64,000 bases of DNA from SHWB01 sp050246875 (GTDB lineage: Bacteria > Pseudomonadota > Alphaproteobacteria > UBA6615), in NCBI GenBank assembly GCA_050246875.1, contig JBFWVF010000011.1, forward strand, positions 124,001 to 188,000. Direction: 5' to 3'. Below the pieces are notes generated by a model. That model did no database searches, was not told the DNA's origin, and was given only the letters and a program-made list of their open reading frames with translations. Each line of letters begins with the position of its first letter. Within the stretch, counting starts at the first letter, position 1. The translations under genes and the position numbers were made by a program. Shown here in pieces: positions 44,164-51,775 of this stretch.

Positions 44164-44190
44164 TGCAAAAGGCCTCGTTTTCCGTACATT
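44163..44190 (+). promoter_or_regulatory. Possible promoter of purM-purN
   Basis: TTGCAA (44163-44168) and TACATT (44185-44190) are 16 bases apart, in the only AT-richer patch between the divergent DUF2066 gene and purM. A start near 44197 would leave a leader of about 100 bases before the proposed purM start. Confidence 0.3.
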
Positions 44191-44298
44191 CGCGGCGCCG
44201 GTGCCGGGTCGTGATCCGGACGCCCCGCGCGGGCGCCAGAAGACGGGCTTCCGGCGGCGGCTGTCAAGCCGCGCCCCCTTCGCCGCGGGAGACCCGCC

Positions 44299-45369
44299 AT
44301 CGCCATCCGTTATCAGGACGCCGGGGTCGACATCGCCGCCGGCAACGCCCTTGTCGACGCCATCAAGCCGCTGGCCGCGGCGACGCGGCGGGCCGGGGCG
44401 CTCGGCGGCATCGGCGGCTTCGGCGCGCTGTTCGACCCGCGCGCGGCCGGTTTCCGCGATCCCGTGCTGGTCGCCACGACCGACGGCGTCGGCACCAAGC
44501 TGCGACTCGCCACCCAGACCGGCCGCCATGCCGGCATCGGCGTCGACCTCGTCGCCATGTGCGTCAACGACCTCGTCGTGCAGGGCGCCGAGCCGCTGTT
44601 CTTCCTCGACTACTTCGCCACCGGCCGGCTCAGCAACACCGTGGCGGCGGAGGTGATCGCCGGCATTTCGGCCGGCTGCCGCGCCGCCGGCTGCGCGCTG
44701 GTCGGCGGCGAGACGGCGGAGATGCCCGACCACTACGCGCCCGGCGACTACGACCTCGCCGGCTTCGCCGTCGGCGCCGTCGAACGCGGCGAGACGCTGC
44801 CCAGCGAGGCGCGGCCGCCGGTGCCGGGCGACATCGTGCTCGGCCTCGCCTCGACCGGCGTGCATTCGAACGGCTACTCCCTCGTCCGCCGCATCGTCGA
44901 CATCGGCGGCGTCGCGCTCGACGCGCCGGCGCCCTTCGCCACCGACACGACGCTCGGCGCGGCGCTGCTGGTGCCGACGCGCATCTATGTCGCCGCCTGC
45001 CTCGCGGCGGCGCGCGCCGGCAAGGTGAAGGCCTTCGCCCACATCACCGGCGGCGGGCTGCTGGAGAACATCCCGCGCGTGCTGCCCGACGGCACAGGCG
45101 TCGCGCTCGACGCCGCAAGCTGGACGATCCCGCCGGTATTCGGCTGGCTCGCCCGCACGGGTCCGGTCGACGAGCACGAGATGGCGCGCACCTTCAACTG
45201 CGGCGTCGGCATGATCGCCGTTGTCGCGCCGGCCGATGCCGACGCGGCGACGAGCCTGCTCGCGGCGCATGGCGAAACCGTGGCGCGCATCGGCGTGGTG
45301 ACGGCCGTACCGGACGGGTCGCCACGGGTCACGGTCGCCGGCCTTGCGGCCGCCCTCGAACTGGCATGA
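44299..45369 (+). CDS. purM: Phosphoribosylformylglycinamidine cyclo-ligase (AIR synthetase), unusual start
   Basis: A protein of about 356 residues forming the imidazole ring in purine synthesis. The conserved start YQDAGVDIAAGNALVDAIK is followed by GGFGALFDP, VATTDGVGTKLRLA, DLVAMCVNDLVVQGAEPLFFLDY and HITGGGLLENIPRVLP. No ATG, GTG or TTG occurs in frame between the stop TGA at 44212-44214 and a GTG at 44464, which lies inside the conserved core. GGGAGA at 44287-44292 sits six bases before an ATC at 44299, giving (M)AIRYQDAG, so an ATC start or an ATG-to-ATC error is likely. The stop overlaps purN (ATGA). Confidence 0.9.
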   Translation: MAIRYQDAGVDIAAGNALVDAIKPLAAATRRAGALGGIGGFGALFDPRAAGFRDPVLVATTDGVGTKLRLATQTGRHAGIGVDLVAMCVNDLVVQGAEPLFFLDYFATGRLSNTVAAEVIAGISAGCRAAGCALVGGETAEMPDHYAPGDYDLAGFAVGAVERGETLPSEARPPVPGDIVLGLASTGVHSNGYSLVRRIVDIGGVALDAPAPFATDTTLGAALLVPTRIYVAACLAAARAGKVKAFAHITGGGLLENIPRVLPDGTGVALDAASWTIPPVFGWLARTGPVDEHEMARTFNCGVGMIAVVAPADADAATSLLAAHGETVARIGVVTAVPDGSPRVTVAGLAAALELA

Positions 45370-46019
45370 CGCGCCTCAGGCTCGGCGTGCTGATCTCCGG
45401 ACGCGGCAGCAACCTCGCCGCGCTGATCGCCGCCTGCGCCGACCCCGCGTTTCCGGCCGAGATCGTCCTCGTCGTCGCCAACAAGGCCGATGCCGGCGGC
45501 CTCGACCACGCGCGCAAGGCCGGCATCGCGACGCAGGTGATCGACCATCGCGGCTTCGCCGGGCGCGAACCCTTCGATGCCGCCATCGACGCGGCACTGC
45601 GCCGGTCCGGCGTCGGGCTGGTCTGCCTCGCCGGCTTCATGCGCCTGCTGTCGGCGAAATTCATCGCCGGCTGGGACGGGCGCATCCTCAACATCCACCC
45701 GTCGCTGCTGCCCTCGTTCCGCGGCCTCGACGCGCAAGCGCAGGCGCTGGCCGCCGGCGTGCGCATCGCCGGCTGCACGGTGCATGTCGTGGTGCCGGAA
45801 ATGGACGCCGGGCCGATCATCGCCCAGGCCGCCGTGCCGGTGCTGCCGGACGACACCGAGGCCGCGCTGTCGGCGCGCATCCTCGCCGCCGAGCACCGCC
45901 TCTACCCGGCCGCCGTGCGCCTGTTCGCCGAAGGCCGGGCGCGCGTCGCGGACGGGCGGGTCACGATCGAGGGCGCCGCGGCGCCCGATGCCGTGCTGGT
46001 CAATCCGCCACCCGGCTGA
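45366..46019 (+). CDS. purN: Phosphoribosylglycinamide formyltransferase
   Basis: A 217-residue enzyme transferring a formyl group from 10-formyl-tetrahydrofolate to GAR. It has the phosphate loop GVLISGRGSNLAALI, the folate-site and catalytic segment RILNIHPSLLPSFRG, and the catalytic aspartate in VVPEMDAGPIIAQAAV. Start and stop are clear; the ATG overlaps the purM stop by four bases, the usual purM-purN coupling. Confidence 0.96.
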   Translation: MTRLRLGVLISGRGSNLAALIAACADPAFPAEIVLVVANKADAGGLDHARKAGIATQVIDHRGFAGREPFDAAIDAALRRSGVGLVCLAGFMRLLSAKFIAGWDGRILNIHPSLLPSFRGLDAQAQALAAGVRIAGCTVHVVVPEMDAGPIIAQAAVPVLPDDTEAALSARILAAEHRLYPAAVRLFAEGRARVADGRVTIEGAAAPDAVLVNPPPG

Positions 46020-46125
46020 TCGGCCGGCGGACGGCCGTGGCGCGACCATCCGCCCCTTGCGCCGGGCCGCGACCCGACGCTAAGAGTCGACGCAACCAAC
46101 GGCTCCGCGGGAAGGCAGCACAGCC

Positions 46126-46266
46126 ATGGCCGAACACGGCGACCTCATGCACGGCCACGATCTCAAGCCGCACGTCGAGACGTGGAACGGCTTCCTCAAG
46201 CTGATGTACTACGCCGCCGGCGGCGTGGTGCTGCTGCTGGTCTTCATGGCGCTGGTGCTGCTGTAG
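46126..46266 (+). CDS. aa3-type cytochrome c oxidase subunit IV
   Basis: A 46-residue single-helix membrane protein of the bacterial aa3 subunit IV family. Marks are the histidine-rich start (MAEHGDLMHGHDLKPHVE), then TWNGFLKLMYYAAGG leading into a hydrophobic helix. In Paracoccus this small subunit binds the oxidase core; no other oxidase genes are in this window. A weak TTGCGC (46057-46062) and TAAGAG (46081-46086) pair may be its promoter. Confidence 0.88.
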   Translation: MAEHGDLMHGHDLKPHVETWNGFLKLMYYAAGGVVLLLVFMALVLL

Positions 46267-46313
46267 GACGGCAGGGCTTCAGGCGCCGCGGGGAGCCGCC
46301 GCTTTTTCAGTAG

Positions 46314-46590
46314 CCTCATCCTGAGCCTGTCGAAGGACGAGGCGGTCCCTCCGCCGGTGCCCCGATCCTCGTCCTTCGACAAGCTCAGGATGAGGATCGT
46401 TGGACTGTCGTGCGGGTCGGGAACGGCCTGGAGCGCCCCGACACCCTCGACACACGCGGTACCCACAGCCGCAATGCTACCAGTCGCCTCATCCTGAGCC
46501 TGTCGAAGGACGAGACGTCGCGCCGTCCGTGCCCCGATCCTCGTCCTTCGTCCCTCGACAGGCTCGGGATGAGGAGGCTCAGGATGAGGA
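46314..46590. repeat. Palindromic repeat family B, cluster of two inverted pairs
   Basis: Direct units start at 46314-46342 and 46487-46514 (CCTCATCCTGAGCCTGTCG then AAGGACGAG). Inverted partners are at 46367-46395 and 46539-46575, with a partial third copy at 46574-46590. The spacer inside each pair is also similar (a GTGCCCCGATC segment), so whole inverted pairs were probably duplicated. It fills most of the 370-base gap between the oxidase subunit and ndk, where no gene is seen. Confidence 0.85.
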
Positions 46591-46636
46591 TCGTTGGGGC
46601 GCCGGGACGCGGGTAACGGTCCGGCGTGTGCCGCCC

Positions 46637-47059
46637 CTACCCGACGATGTCCGTCTCGGCGAAGAAGTAGGCGATCTCGACCTTCGCGTTCTCGGCGCTG
46701 TCGGAACCGTGCGCCGAATTGGCCTCGATCGATTCGGCGAAGGTCTTGCGGATGGTGCCGGGCTCGGCGTTGGCCGGGTTGGTGGCGCCCATCACCTTGC
46801 GGTTCGTCGCCACCGCGTCCTCGCCCTCCAGCACCTGCACCACGACCGGGCCGGAGGTCATGAAGGTGCACAGGCTGTCGAAGAACGGCCGTTCCCGGTG
46901 AACGGCGTAGAAGCCCTCGGCCTGGGCGCGCGTCAGCCGCATGCGCCGCTGCGCGACGATCCGCAGCCCCGCCTCCTCCAGCAGCGCGTTGATGCGCCCG
47001 GTCAGGTTGCGCCGCGTGGCGTCCGGCTTGATGATCGACAGCGTGCGTTCGATGGCCAT
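46637..47059 (-). CDS. ndk: Nucleoside diphosphate kinase
   Basis: A 140-residue enzyme equalising nucleoside triphosphate pools. It begins MAIERTLSIIKPDATRRN and has the catalytic histidine in ANSAHGSDSAENAKVEIAYF, with ATNPANAEPGTIRKTF before it. Length and start are standard. It lies 79 bases after holC on the minus strand. Confidence 0.97.
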   Translation of the reverse strand: MAIERTLSIIKPDATRRNLTGRINALLEEAGLRIVAQRRMRLTRAQAEGFYAVHRERPFFDSLCTFMTSGPVVVQVLEGEDAVATNRKVMGATNPANAEPGTIRKTFAESIEANSAHGSDSAENAKVEIAYFFAETDIVG

Positions 47060-47138
47060 GATGCGTCCGTCTTGCTGGGTCGGTGGCGGGTGGCCGGGTT
47101 CCTAGTGGCCGGCCGGGCGGGCGTCAAGGGACGCCGGC

Positions 47139-47591
47139 TCACGCCTTCTTCTCGAACGCGCCCCGTTCGTTCTCCTGCCAGTAGGTCAGGTCGTGGCCGG
47201 CGTCGCGGCAGGCGGTCCAGCGCTGGCGGGCGGCGGCGACCTGGGCCTCGTCGTTGCCGTCGAAGATGTCGCAGACCAGCGCAAAGCCTGCGACCTGCGC
47301 CGAGGTGGCGCCGTCGGTGAGGAACAGCACCTCGGCGCCGTTGGGGTTCTCGTCGGCGTCGGTCAGCCAGACCGGCTGCAGCGCGGCGTGGCCGTCGGCC
47401 TTCGTGCCGTGCGGCAGGAAGCCGCGGTCGTCGTAGGTCCACAGATGGTCGGCCAGCGCCTCGACGCGCTCGGCCGAACCGGCCATGACGACGGCGCGGC
47501 GCCTGTCGCGTTCCAGCGTCGCCTGCAGCATGCGCGGCAGCGCGTCCTCGAGGCGGCGGCGGACGAGGTGATAGAAGCGGATCTCGGTCAT
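47139..47591 (-). CDS. holC: DNA polymerase III subunit chi
   Basis: A 150-residue HolC protein, which links the clamp loader to SSB. Characteristic segments are TEIRFYHLVRRRLEDALPRML, ALADHLWTYDDRGFLPHG, QPVWLTDADENPNGAEVLFL and DLTYWQENERGAFEKKA. The ATG at 47591 fits the family start (MTEIRFYH). It is located next to pepA, as in many alphaproteobacteria. Confidence 0.93.
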   Translation of the reverse strand: MTEIRFYHLVRRRLEDALPRMLQATLERDRRRAVVMAGSAERVEALADHLWTYDDRGFLPHGTKADGHAALQPVWLTDADENPNGAEVLFLTDGATSAQVAGFALVCDIFDGNDEAQVAAARQRWTACRDAGHDLTYWQENERGAFEKKA

Positions 47592-47639
47592 CGCACTTGC
47601 GGACGGCATTGCGGCAGCCGGCACGGGCTGCCTTCGACG

Positions 47640-47668
47640 CCTCGTCCTTCGACAGGCTCAGGATGAGG
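47640..47668. repeat. Palindromic repeat family B, single inverted-orientation unit
   Basis: The unit CCTCGTCCTTCGACAGGCTC with tail AGGATGAGG, matching the inverted copies near 46367 and 11627. It lies in the 203-base gap between holC and pepA, opposite in orientation to the unit at 47758-47786. Confidence 0.85.
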
Positions 47669-47757
47669 CTGCGAGGGACGGCGAAGCTGCGCCAAGCGTG
47701 GCTCGCTGCCGCCGGGCCGTCGGCGGCGAGGCGGCGCCGAGCCTATGCAAGAAACGT

Positions 47758-47786
47758 CCTCATGGTGAGCCTGTCGAACCATGAGG
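47758..47786. repeat. Palindromic repeat family B, variant with compensatory arms
   Basis: This unit reads CCTCATGGTGAGCCTGTCG then AACCATGAGG. In the common form the arms are CCTCATCC and GGACGAGG or GGATGAGG; here both arms changed together (CCTCATGG with CCATGAGG), so base pairing is retained. It ends nine bases before the pepA stop. Confidence 0.85.
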
Positions 47787-47794
47787 TCCGCCGC

Positions 47795-49288
47795 CTACCG
47801 CTCGTAATTGTCGGCGACGAAGCGGTCGAGCAGGCGGACGCCAAAGGCGGTGGCGCCCTTCTCCATCAGCGGCTTGTCCTTGTCGGCCCAGACCACGCCG
47901 GCGACGTCGAGATGGGCCCATTTGACGTCGTTGGTGAAGCGCTTGATGAACTGCGCGCCGGTGATCGAGCCGCCCCAGCGGCCGCCGCCGATGTTCTTCA
48001 TGTCGGCGGCCGGGCTGTCGATCTGGCGGTCGTAGGCCTCGCCCAGCGGCATGCGCCACAGCGGCTCGCCGACCGCCTTGCCGGCGGCGTCGAGCTGGCC
48101 GGCCAGCGCGTCGTCGGTGGCGTAGAAGCCGGCCATCTCCTTGCCCAGCGCCACGAGGATGGCGCCGGTCAGCGTGGCGAGGTCGACGATGGCCGTCGGC
48201 TTGAAGCGGTCCTGCGTGTACCAGATGGCGTCGGCCAGCACGAGGCGGCCCTCGGCGTCGGTGTTGAGCACCTCGATGGTCTGGCCCGACATCGAGCGCA
48301 CGATGTCGCCCGGCCGCTGGGCGTTGCCGTCGGGCATGTTCTCGACCAGGCCGACGACGCCGACGACGTTGGCGCGCGCCTTGCGGCCGGCCAGCGCGTG
48401 CATGGCGCCGATGACGGCGCCGGCGCCGGCCATGTCCCACTTCATGTCCTCCATGCCGGCGGCGGGCTTGATGGAGATGCCGCCGGTATCGAAGGTGACG
48501 CCCTTGCCGACCAGCGCCAGCGGCTTGTCGCCGGCCTTGCCGCCGTTCCAGCGCATGACCACGAGCTGCGGCTCGCGCACGCTGCCCTGGGCGACGCCGA
48601 GCAGCGCGCCCATGCCCAGCTCGCGCATGCGCTTCTCGCCCAGCACCTCGACCTTGACGCCGAGCTTGCCGAGCTTGCGGCATTCGGCGGCGAGGCTCGT
48701 CGGGTAGATGACGTTGGCCGGCTCGGAGACGACGTTGCGCGTGAAGTCGACGCCATCGGCGATGGCGGCGAGCGGTGCCCAGGCGCGGCGCGCGGCGGCG
48801 GCGCCCTCGACGCGCAGCGTCGCGGCGGCCAGCGTCGGCTTCTTGTCGGCGCTCTCGCGCGTCAGGTACTTGTCGAAACGGTAGCTGCGCAGGCGCAGGC
48901 CGAAGGCGATCTCGGCCGCGACGTCGGAGGCCTTCGGCTTGAGGCCGGGCAGCTCGTCGACCATCACTTCCACGGCGCCGGCCCTCCGGGCGTTGGCGGC
49001 GAGACAGATGCGGGCGCCGAGCGCCTCCAGCTTGAGCGCGTCGAGCGCCTTGGCCTCGCCGACCCCGACCAGCAGCACCGTCGCGCCTTCGAGCCCGGCC
49101 GGCGCCGCCACCGCCACCGTCTCGCCATGCTTGCCCGAAAAACTGCCGGCGGCGGCGGCACGGGCCAGCGCGCCCCTGGTCTTGCGGTCGAGGGCGGTGG
49201 CCGATGGTCCGAACTTGCGGCCGGCGCCGACGAAGACGGCGAGGAGGCCCTTGTCGGACAGCTTGGCTTCGGCGAACGTGATCTTCAT
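47795..49288 (-). CDS. pepA: Leucyl aminopeptidase
   Basis: A 497-residue M17 metallopeptidase with two metal ions. The N-terminal domain starts MKITFAEAKLSDKG; the catalytic part has GKGVTFDTGGISIKPAAG, EDMKWDMAGAGAVIGA, and the signature NTDAEGRLVLADA, with the metal-binding aspartates and the lysine all present. E. coli PepA also binds DNA, which is not deducible here. The ATG at 49288 is standard. Confidence 0.96.
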   Translation of the reverse strand: MKITFAEAKLSDKGLLAVFVGAGRKFGPSATALDRKTRGALARAAAAGSFSGKHGETVAVAAPAGLEGATVLLVGVGEAKALDALKLEALGARICLAANARRAGAVEVMVDELPGLKPKASDVAAEIAFGLRLRSYRFDKYLTRESADKKPTLAAATLRVEGAAAARRAWAPLAAIADGVDFTRNVVSEPANVIYPTSLAAECRKLGKLGVKVEVLGEKRMRELGMGALLGVAQGSVREPQLVVMRWNGGKAGDKPLALVGKGVTFDTGGISIKPAAGMEDMKWDMAGAGAVIGAMHALAGRKARANVVGVVGLVENMPDGNAQRPGDIVRSMSGQTIEVLNTDAEGRLVLADAIWYTQDRFKPTAIVDLATLTGAILVALGKEMAGFYATDDALAGQLDAAGKAVGEPLWRMPLGEAYDRQIDSPAADMKNIGGGRWGGSITGAQFIKRFTNDVKWAHLDVAGVVWADKDKPLMEKGATAFGVRLLDRFVADNYER

Positions 49289-49425
49289 CGCTGGGCTCTC
49301 GGCACGGGGTCGGCGGGATCGGCGCCGGCATGCGGCGCGGCGCCGCACCCGGTCCGGCTGTCCTAGTCCACGGCGGCGGCGCGCGCAAGGCAAGCGGGCT
49401 GCGGTTCCAGCTAGGCGCGGCGCCG

Positions 49426-49444
49426 GGCCTTCTGCTAGAAGGCC
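49426..49444. other. Stem-loop in the divergent pepA / lptF region
   Basis: A perfect 8-bp stem GGCCTTCT (49426-49433) and AGAAGGCC (49437-49444) with a three-base loop. It lies between the divergent starts of pepA and lptF, upstream of an AT-richer patch (49445-49475). It could be an operator or a leader hairpin. No other feature is evident in the 261-base gap. Confidence 0.4.
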
Positions 49445-49549
49445 GGTGAATTCTCTGTGTTTGTCGCAACTTAGGGGGTATCGGGCGGTGCGCGCGACGG
49501 CGGCGGACAGGCGACGGGGCAGGCGGCCGCACGCCCGGGGTGCGGCGCG

Positions 49550-50671
49550 TTGAGGGCGATCGACCGCTACGTGCTGCGCCAGCTCGTCCTGGCGACCCTG
49601 TTCGTCACCGGCGTCTTCACCCTGCTGGTCGCGCTCGTCGGCTCGCTGCGCGAGATCGACTTCGTCATCAACCGCGGCCTGCCCTTCACCGTCTTCCTCG
49701 AACTGATGGCACTGCGCCTGCCGGAATTCATCGCGACGGTGCTGCCCATCGCCCTCTTCATCGCCGTGCTGTTCGTCTACAACCGCCTGGTCGGCGACAG
49801 CGAGATGGTGGTGATGCGCGCCGCCGGCCTCGGCCACTGGCGCCTCGCGCTGCCGGCGCTGGCCAGCGCCGCCGGCGTCTGCATCGCCAGCTACGGGCTG
49901 GCCCTGTACCTGACGCCGGTGACGAAGGCCGCCTACAAGGAGCAGGTCTTCCACTACCGCAACACCTACGGCAACGTGCTGCTGCAGGAAGGCCGCTTCA
50001 ACACGCCGTCGGACGGGCTCACCGTGTATTTCCGCGAGCAGGCGGCGAACGGCGACCTGATCGGCATCTTCGCCCACGACACGCGCCGCGCCGACCGGCC
50101 GGCGCGCACCTACATCGCCCGCCGCGGCGCGATGGAGTCGGCGCCGGGCGGCGCCCGCATCGTGCTGTTCGACGGCAGCCTGCAGCAGATCGACGGCGGC
50201 GACGGCGACCTCGAACAGTTCTATTTCGACCAGCTCGCCCTCGACCTCGGACCGAGTTCGCCGGCCAGCCAGCACCGCTGGCAGGAGCCCGAGGAACGCA
50301 CCCTGCCCGGCCTGTTCAACCCGGTGCTGAGCGACCCCAACGACGCCTTCTACCAGAAGAACCTGATCGCCGAGGGCCACCGCCGCCTGGCCTCGCCGCT
50401 GCTGGCGATCGCCTTCGCGCTGGCCGGCGTGGCGGCGCTGCTGGGCGGCGAGTTCAGCCGCCGCGGCCAGTCGGGCCGCATCGTCGCCGCGGTGTGCGCG
50501 GTCATCTGCCTCTACCTCGCCAACCTGACGGTCTTCAACCTGACGCAGAAGAACCTCGCGCTCGCGCCGCTGCTCTACCTGCTGCCGGTCGGCGCGGCGA
50601 CGGCGGCGGCCTATGCGCTGGCCGGACGCTGGCGGCGGCGGCCGTCCGGCGCCGCCCTGGCCGCGGGGTGA
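49550..50671 (+). CDS. lptF: LPS export ABC transporter permease LptF
   Basis: A 373-residue inner-membrane permease of the LptB2FG transporter that extracts lipopolysaccharide. It starts IDRYVLRQLVLATLFVTGVF, with three helices before and three after a periplasmic beta-jellyroll domain (about residues 130-260), and NRLVGDSEMVVMRAAGLG as the coupling helix to LptB. The start is a TTG at 49550, the only suitable codon before the first helix. lptG follows at once. Confidence 0.94.
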   Translation: MRAIDRYVLRQLVLATLFVTGVFTLLVALVGSLREIDFVINRGLPFTVFLELMALRLPEFIATVLPIALFIAVLFVYNRLVGDSEMVVMRAAGLGHWRLALPALASAAGVCIASYGLALYLTPVTKAAYKEQVFHYRNTYGNVLLQEGRFNTPSDGLTVYFREQAANGDLIGIFAHDTRRADRPARTYIARRGAMESAPGGARIVLFDGSLQQIDGGDGDLEQFYFDQLALDLGPSSPASQHRWQEPEERTLPGLFNPVLSDPNDAFYQKNLIAEGHRRLASPLLAIAFALAGVAALLGGEFSRRGQSGRIVAAVCAVICLYLANLTVFNLTQKNLALAPLLYLLPVGAATAAAYALAGRWRRRPSGAALAAG

Positions 50672-50676
50672 ACGAC

Positions 50677-51774
50677 ATGTTCCTGTCGCGCACCGTCTCG
50701 GGCTATCTCGGACGCAACTTCGCCGTCTGGTTCGCCATCGTGCTGGCGACGCTGTTCGCCGTGTTCGCGCTCATCGACATCGTCGAGCTGTTGCGCCGCT
50801 CCGCCGGCAAGCCGCTGGTGACGCTGGCCATCATCGCCGACATGGAACTGCTGCGGCTGCCCAACCTGCTGCAGGAGGCGGTGCCCTTCGCGGTGCTGTT
50901 CGGCGGCATGTTCGCCTTCGTCAAGCTGACGCGGCACCACGAGCTGATCGTGCTGCGCGCCGCCGGCGTTTCGGTGTGGCAGTTCCTGCTGCCGGCCCTG
51001 CTGATCGCCACCACCGTGGGCGCGATCAAGGTGATGGCGCTGAACCCGCTGGCGGCGGTGCTGCTGGCGCACTACGAGCGCATGGAGGGCCGCTATCTTT
51101 CGGGCAAGAGCGCCCTGCTCGCCGTCGCCAATTCCGGGCTGTGGCTGCGCGAGGTCGATGCCAACGGCAACCACACCGTGGTCGCCGCCAAGGCCGTGCG
51201 GCCGGACCAGGTGACGCTCGACGAGGCGACCTTCTACGTCTTCGAGGGCGAGGACCAATTCCTCCGCCGCATCGACGCCCGGACGGCCCGGCTCGAACCC
51301 GGCCACTGGCTGATCGAGGAGGCGATCGTGCGCTCGCCGCAGTCGGCCTACCGGCCGGTCGCGGTGGTGCGCCTGCCGACCGACCTGACGACCGACAAGA
51401 TCCAGGAAAGCTTCGCCAGCCCGAAGACGGTGTCCTTCTGGCATCTGCCGCGCTTCATCCGCGTGCTCGAGGAGACCGGCTTCTCGGCCACCCCGCATCG
51501 CCTGCGCTGGCACGCCCTGATGGCCGAGCCGCTGCTGCTGATGGCCATGGTGCTGCTCGCCGCGACGTTCTCGCTGCGCCTGCAACGGCGTGGCGGCACG
51601 CTGCTGCTGGTCGGCACCGGCGTGCTCGCCGGCTTCCTGCTGCACGTCATGACCAACGTCATCCACGCCCTCGGCATCGGCGCCAGCGTGCCGGTGGTGC
51701 TCGCCGCCTGGGCGCCGGCGGGCGTCAGCCTGATGGCCGGCCTGTCGCTGCTGCTGCACCTGGAGGACGGATAA
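50677..51774 (+). CDS. lptG: LPS export ABC transporter permease LptG
   Basis: A 365-residue partner of LptF with the same architecture: SRTVSGYLGRNFAVWFAIV at the start, ADMELLRLPNLLQEAVPFAVL, the coupling helix in LTRHHELIVLRAAGVSV, a periplasmic domain, and three C-terminal helices. The ATG at 50677 has GGGG eight bases before it; a GTG at 50668 overlapping the lptF stop is a possible alternative. Confidence 0.94.
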   Translation: MFLSRTVSGYLGRNFAVWFAIVLATLFAVFALIDIVELLRRSAGKPLVTLAIIADMELLRLPNLLQEAVPFAVLFGGMFAFVKLTRHHELIVLRAAGVSVWQFLLPALLIATTVGAIKVMALNPLAAVLLAHYERMEGRYLSGKSALLAVANSGLWLREVDANGNHTVVAAKAVRPDQVTLDEATFYVFEGEDQFLRRIDARTARLEPGHWLIEEAIVRSPQSAYRPVAVVRLPTDLTTDKIQESFASPKTVSFWHLPRFIRVLEETGFSATPHRLRWHALMAEPLLLMAMVLLAATFSLRLQRRGGTLLLVGTGVLAGFLLHVMTNVIHALGIGASVPVVLAAWAPAGVSLMAGLSLLLHLEDG

Positions 51775-51775
51775 G

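Noticed and set aside
46267..46636. CRISPR-like or tRNA-like structure in the family B cluster
   Set aside because: Units alternate in orientation and share spacers; no cloverleaf or T-loop sequence found.
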